From Xestospongia muta (lineage: Eukaryota > Porifera > Demospongiae > Haplosclerida > Petrosiidae), in assembly GCA_963693285.1 (NCBI GenBank), contig OY848917.1:34669245-34733244 (forward strand): 64,000 bases of DNA, in the 5' to 3' direction. How positions within the stretch are numbered: the stretch's first letter is position 1; each line of letters starts with the position of its first letter. Shown in pieces: positions 26,926 to 37,075 of this stretch. The notes beneath the pieces are model-generated. The model did not search any database, was not told where the DNA came from, and worked only from the letters and a program-made list of their open reading frames with translations. A program made the translations under genes and the position numbers.

Positions 26926-26947
26926 TTGTCCCAATTTTAACCTTTTG

Positions 26948-27195
26948 TAATTGTGTCCTTTGTGTGGTTCCTGTGACTTTGATAGTTGATGGTTGTTTTG
27001 CATTGTTTGCTATAACTCAACAGAGATGAACCTGTCAATTGTGATCAATAAATAGCTAAATGTGGCTTCATTTGATTTCTCCTCTAGCCATTTATTGATC
27101 ACAATTGACAGGTTCATCTCTGTTGAGTTATAGCAACCAATGCAAAACAACCATCAACTATCAAAGTCACAGGAACCACACAAAGGACACAATTA
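26948..27195. mobile_element. Near-perfect foldback (palindromic) element, ~248 bp
   Basis: Left arm 26,948-27,055 (taattgtgtcctttgtgtgg...) and right arm 27,086-27,195 (...ccacacaaaggacacaatta) are reverse complements over about 108 bases with only two or three mismatches and a ~30-base loop. The arms include caacagagatgaacctgtca and its complement. It abuts the 5' end of the MULE pseudogene and the first exon of the gene at 27,204. It is either a foldback MITE or two head-to-head copies of a MULE terminal repeat. Confidence 0.92.
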
Positions 27196-27203
27196 TTTGA
27201 TAG

Positions 27204-27632
27204 GATCTGATAAAACAATAGTAACTACTAGCCCAATTATTTCTCCATCTTCAGGTAAAAAATCCTGTATTGTAATGTATTGTTAAGATTTCATTTATAA
27301 AGGAATAAGACCTGACACTACTGATATGTCATGTCCTACTACAGCAGTAGAGGGTATATTAGGTAAGATCTACATTATCACTACTAGGACATACAACGAG
27401 TTGCTAATTAAATTTTAAGATATTGACTTTGATATATTAATAACACAAGATAATATTTATACACTAGCTAGTGATTTGCACTCTATGTTATCAAATATTG
27501 TATTAAGACTTAAGTCATTAGTGACTCTTATATTTTGCAGATATCTCTCCGGAGGTGTATTCAAAATATGAGCATAAGAGAGATTTTAGCGAAGCATCCA
27601 CTCCTTCTAAGAAGAAATGTAATCCTTTGTAA
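27204..27632 (+). CDS. Three terminal exons of an unidentified gene
   Basis: Three plus-strand segments, each bounded by AG/GT and all in phase 1, join into one open frame ending in TAA. Exon 27,204-27,254 (51 bp) reads SDKTIVTTSPIISPSS. Exon 27,303-27,362 (60 bp) reads IRPDTTDMSCPTTAVEGIL. Exon 27,541-27,632 reads ISPEVYSKYEHKRDFSEAST then PSKKKCNPL and stop. Splice signals are tttgatag/ag|gtaaa, ttataaag/ttag|gtaag and attttgcag. The tail is Ser/Thr-rich with a basic KKK end and no known domain. The upstream part of the gene is not found; the MULE and foldback element lie directly before it. Consistent phase in three exons makes chance unlikely. Confidence 0.55.
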
Positions 27633-28175
27633 GACTTGTAGTTTAGTTTTGTTAATCTGTATTAGTTCCTCTTTAGTATTCATATCATGAGTAACCATGT
27701 ACTTTATTTTCATGTCAGTTTAATAGTTGTTAATAATTCATTACAACATATAATGGATAGTTTTTTATAATAATTTCATTTAACATTTAAATTGTTCAGT
27801 CATATGTTAACAGCTGTTTGTGAGACAATATGTCAACACTTTATTCATTATTTTTGAGGTCATAACTATAGATACCGTATGCAATGTACAGATGGAGCAA
27901 TTCATATGCTGAACATCAAGATCAAATATGATTTATGCATGTCAGGGCAGTACATAAAACCTTCACTTTCACGTGTCAATACATGAGGATATATTACCTC
28001 AACATGATCATTACTTTGGGGGTTATATACATAATACATGTATAATGTGTATGTAAGTATATTGATGATTATAAAAGACATAAAACAGTATAAATGTCAG
28101 TGCACTCAGTGAACATGAACAGTTTTTAGTTGTTGTTGACTTGTATGTATATTGTCTTAACTCTGGTAGTTCACT
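27633..28175. other. 3' flank, no gene seen
   Basis: AT-rich sequence after the stop codon at 27,632. Possible polyadenylation signals (aataat) are present but not distinctive. Confidence 0.45.
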
Positions 28176-28177
28176 AC

Positions 28178-28213
28178 ATGCATACATACATACACATATC
28201 CATACATAAACAT

Positions 28214-28244
<31 letters not shown>

Positions 28245-28259
28245 TATATATTTATATAT
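28178..28259. repeat. Compound (CATA)n / (CA)n / (TA)n microsatellite
   Basis: Runs of catacata, cacaca and tatata, followed immediately by the Ty3-like relic. Confidence 0.9.
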
Positions 28260-28261
28260 GG

Positions 28262-29390
28262 CAACATGTCAGCACCAGTGCATGTGGTGAAACTTTGTCA
28301 CCAGAGGCTCCACCACAAACCAACATTTAAAAATTCAGCCGATGAGCCCAAAATACAGACCTATAATCAATTGATGGACACAGTGAAAACAGACCCATAT
28401 CATGAAGCCTTCACCTATTGAATAGATATGTAAATTGCATATTAAACAGCACTCAAACCTTTAGGTGAACACTGGTTTGGAGGAAGCTTAGATGGCTTTT
28501 GAGACAGACTGGTCTGTGGAGTTAGCAATAGCTGAATAATGAAAGTACTAAACTCACATATAAAAGAGCTTTTGAAATTGCTCTGTGAATGGAGACTGTA
28601 GCCAAAGACATGCAAAATCTGCCAACTAACCTACCTGAACCTCAACCAATACAACGTGTACATCCTATAAGTCAAATTCTACATCTTCTGTGGAGCAAGT
28701 CACTCACTTAACAGTTGCCATTTCCATTTGGTGGACTATTGTTCATGTGACAAGACTGGCCACATTGCAAAAGTAAGTTTATGAACTTTCACTCTCAAAC
28801 TTTGTAGGGGAATAAACTAACCACAGTCAGTAGCAAAGGTCACTCATCCTCCTGAAACAAGTAGTAGTAAATGAAATGTAGAAAGGTACCACCTCTTCTC
28901 CATACATGGAAAGCCCCAGCCTATATTTGTCAGAATTTATCTCAACTAGGTAGAGATTATGATCGAGGCCTCCTTGTCGATCCATATTGAGGGAACATAC
29001 AAACTCATTGGTTATATACTAAGGACCTGAGTCCTATAAAAATCTCCCCAAGTACATACACTGGTGTACCTCTCCAAAATCTAGGAAAACAGACTTAAAA
29101 GTTTATTATGAAGTACAAGTAGCTATACTCCCAATATCTTGTGATTAAGGGAAAGTGTCCTGGACGGAAATAGATGAACACAGTGATATTATTCTGGGCA
29201 AATTTTAATTTTATTAGTAGAAAATCTGTTTAGACACAGTGTCAGAAAACATCTAGTATTCAGAGAGAAATTTTGAGTGTTACAACTCATAATTGACTAA
29301 AACTTAGCTAATGTTGATCCAAAACATTGTTTCTACCAACCTTGACCTGTTTCTTACTTCGAATCAATTCTTGGACAGAACAGCTCCAAT
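28262..29390 (+). mobile_element. Old Ty3-like retroelement, gag-protease end
   Basis: A plus-strand, heavily mutated relic. Gag spacer KDMQNLPTNLPEP lies at about 28,600. Zinc-knuckle-like pieces CGASHSLNSCHF and CDKTGHIAKV lie at about 28,690-28,775. Protease-region pieces SPSTYTGVPLQNLG (about 29,050) and LVDPY (about 28,975) precede the beginning of RT with WPVSYFESILGQN at about 29,350-29,385. Many stops and frameshifts. The relic breaks at 29,390 and the homologous sequence resumes at 35,138. Confidence 0.62.
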
Positions 29391-29899
29391 AGTAGAGGCG
29401 TGGCTCAATGATCGGACACGTTGGTGTTTTTACTGTTTTTAAATACACAAAGCGTTCGAAGCTGACTTCCGACACCAGCTTCGAGTGCCCTAATCTGTCA
29501 TATAGTTATTGCAAAAAATATATTGAAAAAAAAATCTCTTTGCACAATGTACAAGCATATATTCTGTAGACTCGAGATAATGATTAAACGGACATTCTTA
29601 TGTAGATTCGAACGATGACCATATCTTGATAACAATTATAGCTTGAACGTTTTATCTGCTTTTGAACATTATATAATATGTTAGGAATTAACTGTCAAAA
29701 TTTGGAGAAATATCTACAAGCAGTTCTGAATATACATCTCTTTGAAAACATAAACTAATTGACGAATAAACGGACATTTAAGAGAATTCTTTTTTTAAAG
29801 TAGGTGATAACTGTTTGTTAATTATTAACTCAAATGACAATCACAAACACTATGCATGAAGATATTAATTTTACTACAAAAAAGTCTAGTAGTTAATTA

Positions 29900-30054
29900 T
29901 TACATGTCACACATAAAACAAACAAAATTTAGTGATTTTTCTTTCTTGATCCCAACACATACCATGTGGTACCACCGGAAACATTTTTCACATTCCACCC
30001 AATTAGTCGCCTTAGTGTGAAAATATAAATTATTAAAACATGCTGATAGTTTTT
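29900..30054 (-). CDS. Terminal exon with PHD-finger-like domain
   Basis: A 155-bp minus-strand exon after a good acceptor (tttcattacag), in phase 1, ending in TAA. It reads ACFNNLYFHTKATNWVECEK, then CFRWYHMVCVGI and FVCFMCDM before the stop. The W.EC.KC..WYH..CVGI......FVC..C arrangement is that of a PHD finger (a zinc-binding chromatin-reader fold). The first cysteine pair looks incomplete: only one Cys, at ACF. Phase 1 matches the preceding nine exons exactly. PHD tails are known in some Tigger/CENPB-type transposases of animals, which fits the upstream DDE exon. Confidence 0.68.
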
Positions 30055-30196
30055 CTGTAATGAAATACATGAATTGTATTATTATATTGTGAATACTTCA
30101 TACTGGTTGTCAGGTTATTCTTTGACTGTTCTAGTGCACTTTCTAAAATGGCGAGCCACTAATCTATAGGGTATATTATAATATAATATCACATAC

Positions 30197-32251
30197 CATT
30201 ATCACTGAGTACATTCTTGTCAAATTCACTGAGTCCTGTCTCTTCTTCACTTCTCTTGCTAGCACTTCTGGTACATCTCTTCCTCCCTGTAACAATAATA
30301 ATTAACTCAAAAATACTTCAATATTATAAACACTACACATACTGGAAATTTGAGAATTTTTGGGCAATGTCTTTGACTGTTCCAGTGTACTTTCTAAAAT
30401 GGCAAGCCAATAATCTAGGGTAAATTATAATATCACATACCATTATCGCTGAGTCCATTCTTGTCAAATTCACTGAGTCTTGTCTCTTCTTCACTTCTCT
30501 TGCTAGCATTTCTGGTACATCTCTTCCTCCCTGTAACAAAGATAATTAACTCAAAAATACTTCAATATATAAACACTACACATACTGGAAATTTGAGAAT
30601 TTTTGGGTAATGTCTTTGACTGTTCTAGTGTACTTTCTAAAATGGCAAGCCAGTAATCTAGGGTAAATTATAATATCACATACCATTATCGCTGAGTCCA
30701 TTCTTGTCAAATTCACTGAGTCTTGTCTCTTCTTCACTTCTCTTGCTAGCATTTCTGGTACATCTCTTCCTCCCTGTAACAAAGATAATTAACTCAAAAA
30801 TACTTCAATATATAAACACTACACATACTGGAAATTTGAGAATTTTTGGGTAATGTCTTTGACTGTTCCAGTGTACTTTCTAAAATGGCAAGCCAGTAAT
30901 CTAGGGTAATTTATAATATAATATCACATACCATTATCGCTGAGTCCATTCTTGTCAAATTCACTGAGTCCTGTCTCTTCTTCACTTCTCTTGCTAGCAC
31001 TTCTGGTACATCTCTTCCTCCCTGTAACAAAGATAATTAACTCAAAAATACTTCAATATATAAACACTACACATACTGGAAATTTGAGAATTTTTGGGTA
31101 ATGTCTTTGACTGTTCCAGTGTACTTTCTAAAATGGCAAGCCAATAATCTAGGGTAAATTATAATATCACATACCATTATCGCTGAGTCCATTCTTGTCA
31201 AATTCACTGAGTCTTGTCTCTTCTTCACTTCTCTTGCTAGCACTTCTGGTACATCTCTTCCTCCCTGTAACAAAGATAATTAACTCAAAAATACTTCAAT
31301 ATATAAACACTACACATACTGGAAATTTGAGAATTTTTGGGTAATGTCTTTGACTGTTCTAGTGTACTTTCTAAAATGGCAAGCCAGTAATCTAGGGTAA
31401 TTTATAATATAATATCACATACCATTATCGCTGAGTCCATTCTTGTCAAATTCACTGAGTCCTGTCTCTTCTTCACTTCTCTTGCTAGCATTTCTGGTAC
31501 ATCTCTTCCTCCCTGTAACAATAATAATTAACTCAAAAATACTTCAATATATAAACACTACACATACTGGAAATTTGAGAATTTTTGGGCAATGTCTTTG
31601 ACTGTTCTAGTGTACTTTCTAAAATGGCGAGCCAGTAATCTAGGGTAATTTATAATATAATATCACATACCATTATCGCTGAGTCCATTCTTGTCAAATT
31701 TACTGAGTCCTGTCTCTTCTTCACTTCTCTTGCTAGCATTTCTGGTACATCTTCTCCTCCCTGTAACAAAGATAATTAACTCAAAAATACTTCAATATAT
31801 AAACACTACACAAACTGGAAATTTGAGAATTTTTGGGTAATGTCTTTGACTGTTCCAGTGTACTTTCTAAAATGGCAAGCCAATAATCTAGGGTAAATTA
31901 TAATATCACATACCATTATCGCTGAGTCCATTCTTGTCAAATTCACTGAGTCTTGTCTCTTCTTCACTTCTCTTGCTAGCACTTCTGGTACATCTCTTCC
32001 TCCCTGTAACAATAATAATTAACTCAAAAATACTTCAATATATAAACACTACACATACTGGAAATTTGAGAATTTTTGGGTAATGTCTTTGACTGTTCTA
32101 GTGTACTTTCTAAAATGGCAAGCCAGTAATCTAGGGTAATTTATAATATAATATCACATACCATTATCGCTGAGTCCATTCTTGTCAAATTCACTGAGTC
32201 CTGTCTCTTCTTCACTTCTCTTGCTAGCATTTCTGGTACATCTCTTCCTCC
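30197..32251 (-). CDS. Nine tandem 90-bp exons (serial exon array)
   Basis: Nine near-identical exon-intron units with periods of 243-248 bp. Exon positions: 30,197-30,286; 30,441-30,530; 30,684-30,773; 30,932-31,021; 31,175-31,264; 31,423-31,512; 31,671-31,760; 31,914-32,003; 32,162-32,251. Each exon is 90 bp, preceded by tttgttacag or ttattgttacag, followed by GTATGTGA, and phase 1-1, so any number can be joined in frame. The common peptide is RKRCTRSASKRSEEETGLSE then FDKNGLSDN: a basic cluster (RKR, possible nuclear-localisation element) followed by acidic and serine-rich sequence. All nine are open. Differences are amino-acid replacements (S/N at position 7, G/R before LSE, GLSE to GLSK in copy 7, V for G in copy 1). 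The upstream exon ends GLSEVDEN, similar to the end of the repeat, suggesting origin by internal duplication. The +1 alternative frame is also open but lacks sense as an exon. Confidence 0.75.
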
Positions 32252-32409
32252 CTGTAACAATAATAATTAACTCAAAAATACTTCAATATATAAACACTAC
32301 ATGCACGTACTGGAAATTTGAGAATTTTTGGGTGACTGTTCTAGTGTACCTTCTAAAATAGCAAGCCATTAATTCAAAGTATAATTAACCTAAGGCTGTA
32401 TCACTTACT

Positions 32410-33876
32410 ATTCTCATCCACTTCACTGAGACCAATGTCTCCACTGGATTTACATGCTGTAGTGTCTAAAGATAATTCTTCAGGATGGAATAGTTTTTTC
32501 CATTTTTCATATCTGATGTCAGGTAGATCATAACCATTCTCATACCTCCTACAAAACCGACTGTGCTCTTCTCCTGTAAATTCAAATTTTGATGTACTCT
32601 CTTCATTTTCTTTTTTTAATTTTTTTTTGTCTCTCTTTCTCAGCTTTTTCAACTGCTCTTTTAAGTTTTCTCTCCTCTACTTCCTTCTTTTTTTGTTCTC
32701 GTTCCATTGCCTTCTTTTCTCGTTGTTGCTTTCTAAGATCTTTTGCTTTTGATTCATCTGCTTTCTTAATTTCTTTTTCTCTTATCAACTTAAGATTTTC
32801 AGAACTTGTTAAAACACAAGCACTGCGGTTTGTTTTCTTCTCATTACTTGGTAGCTGAGGTAAAGTAAGAAAATTATGAAGAATAGATGGCTGAACTTTT
32901 GTAATGTAATCTTCATCTTCAGAAAATTTACCATAGTAACCACAGGTACTGTCTTCACTACAAGTGTTTTCTTCATAATAATCAATACTTTCACTATCGG
33001 AAGTACAGGTACGAGGATGAGACTTGGATGGGCTATACAGAGGAAGAAACAGTCCCATTTTGGAGGCTATCATATCTATTTTCCCATCCTCCTCAAGTTG
33101 CAAGTAACGTAATACTGCATATCTGTTGAGGGGGTATATACCAGTGGATCTAAACCCAGCAACAATATTGGCTGGTGTCATTGCCTTTGTCCAGGCTCGA
33201 CTAAAATTTCGGTAAAATTAAATCTATTAACGGCTTTCCCAGGATTACAGGACATGTAGAGATGACATTCATTATTGTATGCCTTTTTTAAGGGGCTAAA
33301 ACATGACTTGTCCAGTGGTTGACACAAATGAGTTGTATGAGGTGGCAAGCAAAATAAGATGATCTGATTTGTAGCAGCTGTCCTGATCAATTGAGGTTGG
33401 TAATGTGAAGAATGTCAATCCAGGAGTAACAAGATGGGTCGCTGTGGAGGAATGTGAAGTAAGAAGTGATTAGTAAACCATTCCTGAAACAATTCAGAAT
33501 CTATCCATCCATTTTTAGACAACCCATATGCAGTACCTGGGATTTCTCCTGTTGTGAAATTAGGTTTGAGTTTTTTCCGATCAAAAATTATCATAGGAGG
33601 CAAAAGGTAACCAGAAGCACTGCATGCTGACAAAACAGTAATTTGGGCTTTATCACTACTAGTAATACAAGATATATCTCTCTGACCTTGTACTCCAATT
33701 ATTTTGCCAGGTTTATGTTGCAATGAGAACCCACTCTCATCACAGTTAAAAATCAACATTGGTGATTCAAGCAAACTATTAGACTTCAATGTTTCTTCAA
33801 GCAAGTCAAAGTAACTGGGTCTCACTCCACCGCTTGTAGTGCCTATCCCTTGGCTTTTTCCTCCAGATAACCTAGG
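32410..33876 (-). pseudogene. Tigger/pogo-type DDE transposase exon, broken
   Basis: A minus-strand exon from acceptor tttaatag (33,877) to donor A|GTAAGTG (32,409), encoding the DDE_1 endonuclease domain. Visible parts: YFDLLEETL, FNCDESGFSLQHKPG (first catalytic Asp), PPMIIFDRKKLKPNF, YGLSKNGWIDSELFQEWFTN, PILLLLD (second Asp), then CLPPHTTHLCQPLDKSCFSP (third acidic residue), then NIVAGFRSTGIYPLNR and a Lys/Glu-rich coiled-coil-like tail ending GLSEVDEN. Damage: a TGA replaces the Gly codon right after the second catalytic Asp (33,413-33,415); a one-base loss near 33,195; and a homopolymer length change in the A-run near 32,625. Any of these could be sequencing error, the last most plausibly. 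Donor phase 1 fits the exon array downstream. Confidence 0.85.
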
Positions 33877-35137
33877 CTATTAAAGAAAATGCAACTATAA
33901 CATAATAAATCATATATAAACAAAGAAAAATAGACTCATGCCGGGGGCACTTAAAAAAGAACTTGGTTGCACTATGTTTTCAAACAAATAATTGTCTCAG
34001 CACCCACTTAAAGCACATAAACATTGTGGTTTGCAATAAGTCACTTGTAAAAAGGTTTTTACAATCTTATACTAATTGTCATAGTTTTGTATATATCAAA
34101 GATACAGAGACTCCTAGTTATGTATCAAAGATAGAAAGACTCTAGCTCATTGTAGTAGACTACTGCATTCTGAAGATTCAATAAGACCAGATGAAACCAA
34201 TAAGTAAGCAGATGTGTCTATTTGTATGCTTGAAGGTATACATCTCTTCTCTACCTTATAACAAAGACTGTACATTGCACCAATGACTACATGTGATATA
34301 CCTATATACCACAAACTTTTAGAGCCTATGATCATATCATGAATTTTGAATAAGCAACTCATTAGAACTCATCTCTCTTTCAAAATAATGACTAGTAACT
34401 TTAACATGTTATCTGCCGACCCTTTCTCCTATTCTTGTGACTATAACATCATACCTACAGTATAATGCATGGTCTATGACATATTTTAGTTTATGTGATG
34501 ACCTTTTTTTCCTCAAAAGTATCAAAAACAATATTATTGTCATGTAGTTAATTGATTATCATTTAAAAATTTATTTCATTCAGATTATTGTAATTCAAGT
34601 ATCTATCACTTGTTTACCTACTTACAGTAAAGTTAGTCATAAAGTCAAGCAGCTATTAAGCCTCAGTACAACACTCTTATTCTTAAAAAAGTGAACTGAC
34701 TCTGTTATTACAGACATATATATATATTTATTAATGACTAAAATGGCCAGGGTTGACTAAAATATTGCTAACACATATATAGCTCAAGCCATTAACGTAT
34801 TCAAGCTTCCCCATAGTCTCCCACTTGGACATCTATACATTATCACTTATTACCATGTTTGATTGTGTCCACAATAGTCCAGTTCACGTTTAGACTTCAG
34901 GTTGTGTTGTCCGCTAAAACATACCACGTGTCCGCAAATACATTTAAGTCCGTACAAGCACCAAAAACGGAGCTCATTCACGAGACGGAGTTTGGTTAGG
35001 AAATTATGCAAGGAAAGTGTATTCATTGAGCATAACCAAGAGCCACATTATACAGAAGCAATAAGCTGTCTTCAAATTTTTAGAAGAAAAAGTGTCCGAA
35101 AATAGATTTGTCCGTCCATTGATTTTCGACTCTACCT
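33877..35137. other. 5' region of the Tigger-type element, no exon found
   Basis: Expected to hold the N-terminal helix-turn-helix exon. I see no CENPB/pogo-like DNA-binding motif. The minus-strand frame 34,147-34,362 has no recognisable domain. The outer 250 bp hold the clustered TGTCCG motifs. Confidence 0.45.
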
Positions 35138-36650
35138 GTGACTAAATCAGATATTAATAATTGTATTTGTGGGTACTACAATATCACTAAATTTAGTCTC
35201 AAAGCAAACACTTACCCATAACTAAGAATAGAAGACTGCAAAGTGCTATACCAGTGATGTACCAGGAGTCTCAATCTACATGGATGGCATCCTCCTTACA
35301 AGAGTAGATGAAGGGGATCACTTCCACAATATTGATCCACATCTTAAGCTAGCGTTAACTCTTAAAAGATCTAAATGTGTCTTTACATTACCCACAGTGC
35401 AATGTTGGGGCATGCTATCAATCGAAATGGACTCCATTCCTCATGTAAGTAAAACAGAGCCATAAAGCAAGTTCCAGTCTCACAAGTGTATCAAAAATAA
35501 ATTGTTTCTTGGACTAATTAACTGTTACAATAAAAGTTAGCTAACTTCTCTATTTTTCTTTCTCTCTCTACAGTTTTTTGAATAAAGGTACTTCTTGGGC
35601 AATCCTCAGCAGAATTAGAGAAAGCATTTAAACAAAATAAAGAGATACGTCAGTTCTCATCATTATTTGTTAGATCATTTAGATCTTAAGAAAGAACTTA
35701 TATTTCCTACCAATCAGTACTTGTGGTGTTTTAGTAATAAGATTTATGACAGTAGTTGGAAATCAATCACCTTCATCTCTCAACTATCTCCTGTGACAGT
35801 TGCAAAAAGAGGTCTGGGCCATCATATTAGGTGCCATAAAATGTCATAATATCTCTATAGAAGACACTTTAATGTTCATTTACATTACTGAACATTAAAT
35901 CCCTGTTGAATGTTCACAAGAACCAGTGATGATCTTATCTCAAATTCACTGGTATACAATCATGTTAGAAACTTATCATCACACTATTCATCACTAACTA
36001 GGAACCAGTATGTCTCATATATTTGTTTTACATTGTCATTAATGGCCATTCAAAATAGATGGAACCCTTGTTGTTGTCATTTATACCTCAACCTGAAACC
36101 ACTATTAACAAACTAGAAATATTTGCAATACATGAAATCCCTGATAATGCCCCTGGATTTACAATCCAATAATTCAATTGTTTTGAACAAAAATGGACTC
36201 AACAATACTCTGACTTTATTGTAATGTTCTATCTTCAAATGAGTTGCCTGAACAATTCAAACTGTTAAACAGGACATTAATAAATTAGAATGTAGTATGT
36301 GAGTTAAAACTATCATATCACACATCAGACAAGTATAGATTTCATACTCCATTTGATTTAGTTAGTCATGATTTAGCTCAAAACATGTTTGGAAAACATT
36401 AAAAAGTTTACTAAGGCTCGCGCATTTAAAATTTGGAGATAGATTATATGTTTGTCAATTTAGAAGACCACATAAATTGATTCCAGTGACTGTTGTTGAG
36501 GTAACAGGACCTTTATTATCTCAAGTTTACAACCCTGACCTCTGGTAAAGGATCCATTGTCATATTGTTCATTTGAGGTAACAGTGAAATTCAGAGTGTC
36601 TCAACCAGACAATATTGTATCTGATAAGTTTGATGATTGTATGGGCAATC
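35138..36650 (+). mobile_element. Old Ty3-like retroelement, RT-RNaseH-integrase end
   Basis: Plus-strand continuation of the 28.3-kb relic. NNCICGYYNITKFSLKAN (about 35,155) matches the RT palm region. GVPGVSIYMDGILLTRVDEG (35,260-35,320) is the RT active-site block with the second Asp of YxDD changed to Gly. LKRSKCVFTLPTVQ and FLGLINCY follow, then an RNase-H-proximal piece NKGTSWA (about 35,590). LSQVYNPDL near 36,520 and VCQFRRPHKLIPVTVVEVTG near 36,460 look like the integrase C-terminal domain. Large internal deletions and many stops. No LTRs recognised. Confidence 0.65.
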
Positions 36651-36862
36651 TATAATGTAGACTAAAGACAATGGAAATTATGTCATCAATTATTACAGAG
36701 TTATACCTTATGACATAAGATGGGTCAGTTGAAACTGAAAACAATAGAGCTAGTGTAGTCTCTTCATGATCTTGTTTACTTTGACACATATACTTTTATT
36801 ACTGACTAAATAACTAGGTTAAGAATGTCTTCAATATTAAGCTGATCATTGAGTTCACTTAC

Positions 36863-37075
36863 CTTCATAAAAGAAGTCAGTATTGGGAGGTCATGATGAC
36901 ACTTCTCTAATCTTTAATAAAATTCCACACATATTATATATGGAATTTAGTAAATGTTATATAAGCTTACCTCATCTAACTCATCTCGTACATGAAGTAC
37001 ACTGTAAGTAAATAAATGCGAACTTTTACCACCACAACTCACGATGGTAAGACCAGTAACTAAATTAAGTATGAT
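36863..37075 (-). CDS. Two candidate exons, unknown protein
   Basis: Exon 36,971-37,075 (105 bp, phase 0-0) reads IILNLVTGLTIVSCGGKSSH, LFTYSVL and HVRDELDE, ending at GTAAGC. Exon 36,863-36,904 (42 bp) reads KCHHDLPILTSFMK with donor GTAAGT. Joining them is in frame. If the last donor is not used, the frame continues as VSELNDQLNIEDILNLVI and stops at 36,806. The protein-like composition and matching phases support coding. The SCGGKSSHLFTYSVL stretch is weakly reminiscent of a beta-propeller (Kelch-like) blade, but I do not claim it. Confidence 0.45.

Larger units (their letters stand above)
29391..35137 (-). mobile_element. Tigger/pogo-type DNA element inserted in the Ty3 relic
   Basis: A 5.7-kb block that interrupts the reverse transcriptase of the Ty3 relic: RT motifs stop at 29,390 and resume at 35,138 (ICGYYN segment). 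Ends show imperfect inverted similarity. The left end reads gtagaggcgtggctcaatga then tcggaca; the right end in complement reads gtagagtcgaaaatcaatgg then acggaca. Repeated sub-terminal CGGACA/TGTCCG motifs occur at the left (29,412, 29,586, 29,767) and, in opposite orientation, at the right (34,909, 34,930, 34,951, 35,091, 35,109). It encodes a DDE transposase, a serial exon array and a PHD-like exon. A target-site duplication was not resolved, and the N-terminal DNA-binding exon was not found. Confidence 0.6.

Noticed and set aside
29400..29495. tRNA-like box A and box B (possible SINE)
   Set aside because: ggctcaatgatcgg and gttcgaagct resemble the boxes, but the segment is the terminal repeat and sub-terminal region of the Tigger-type element and no tRNA fold or poly(A) tail follows.
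30333..32012. 68-codon minus-strand ORFs MLQGGRDVPE...
   Set aside because: These read through the intron in a different frame from the spliced exon. The phase-1 exon frame links to exons on both sides, and this one does not.
30180..32380. CRISPR-like repeat array
   Set aside because: The unit is ~245 bp, continuous and nearly identical throughout; it is an exon-intron tandem array in a eukaryotic gene, not repeat-spacer structure.
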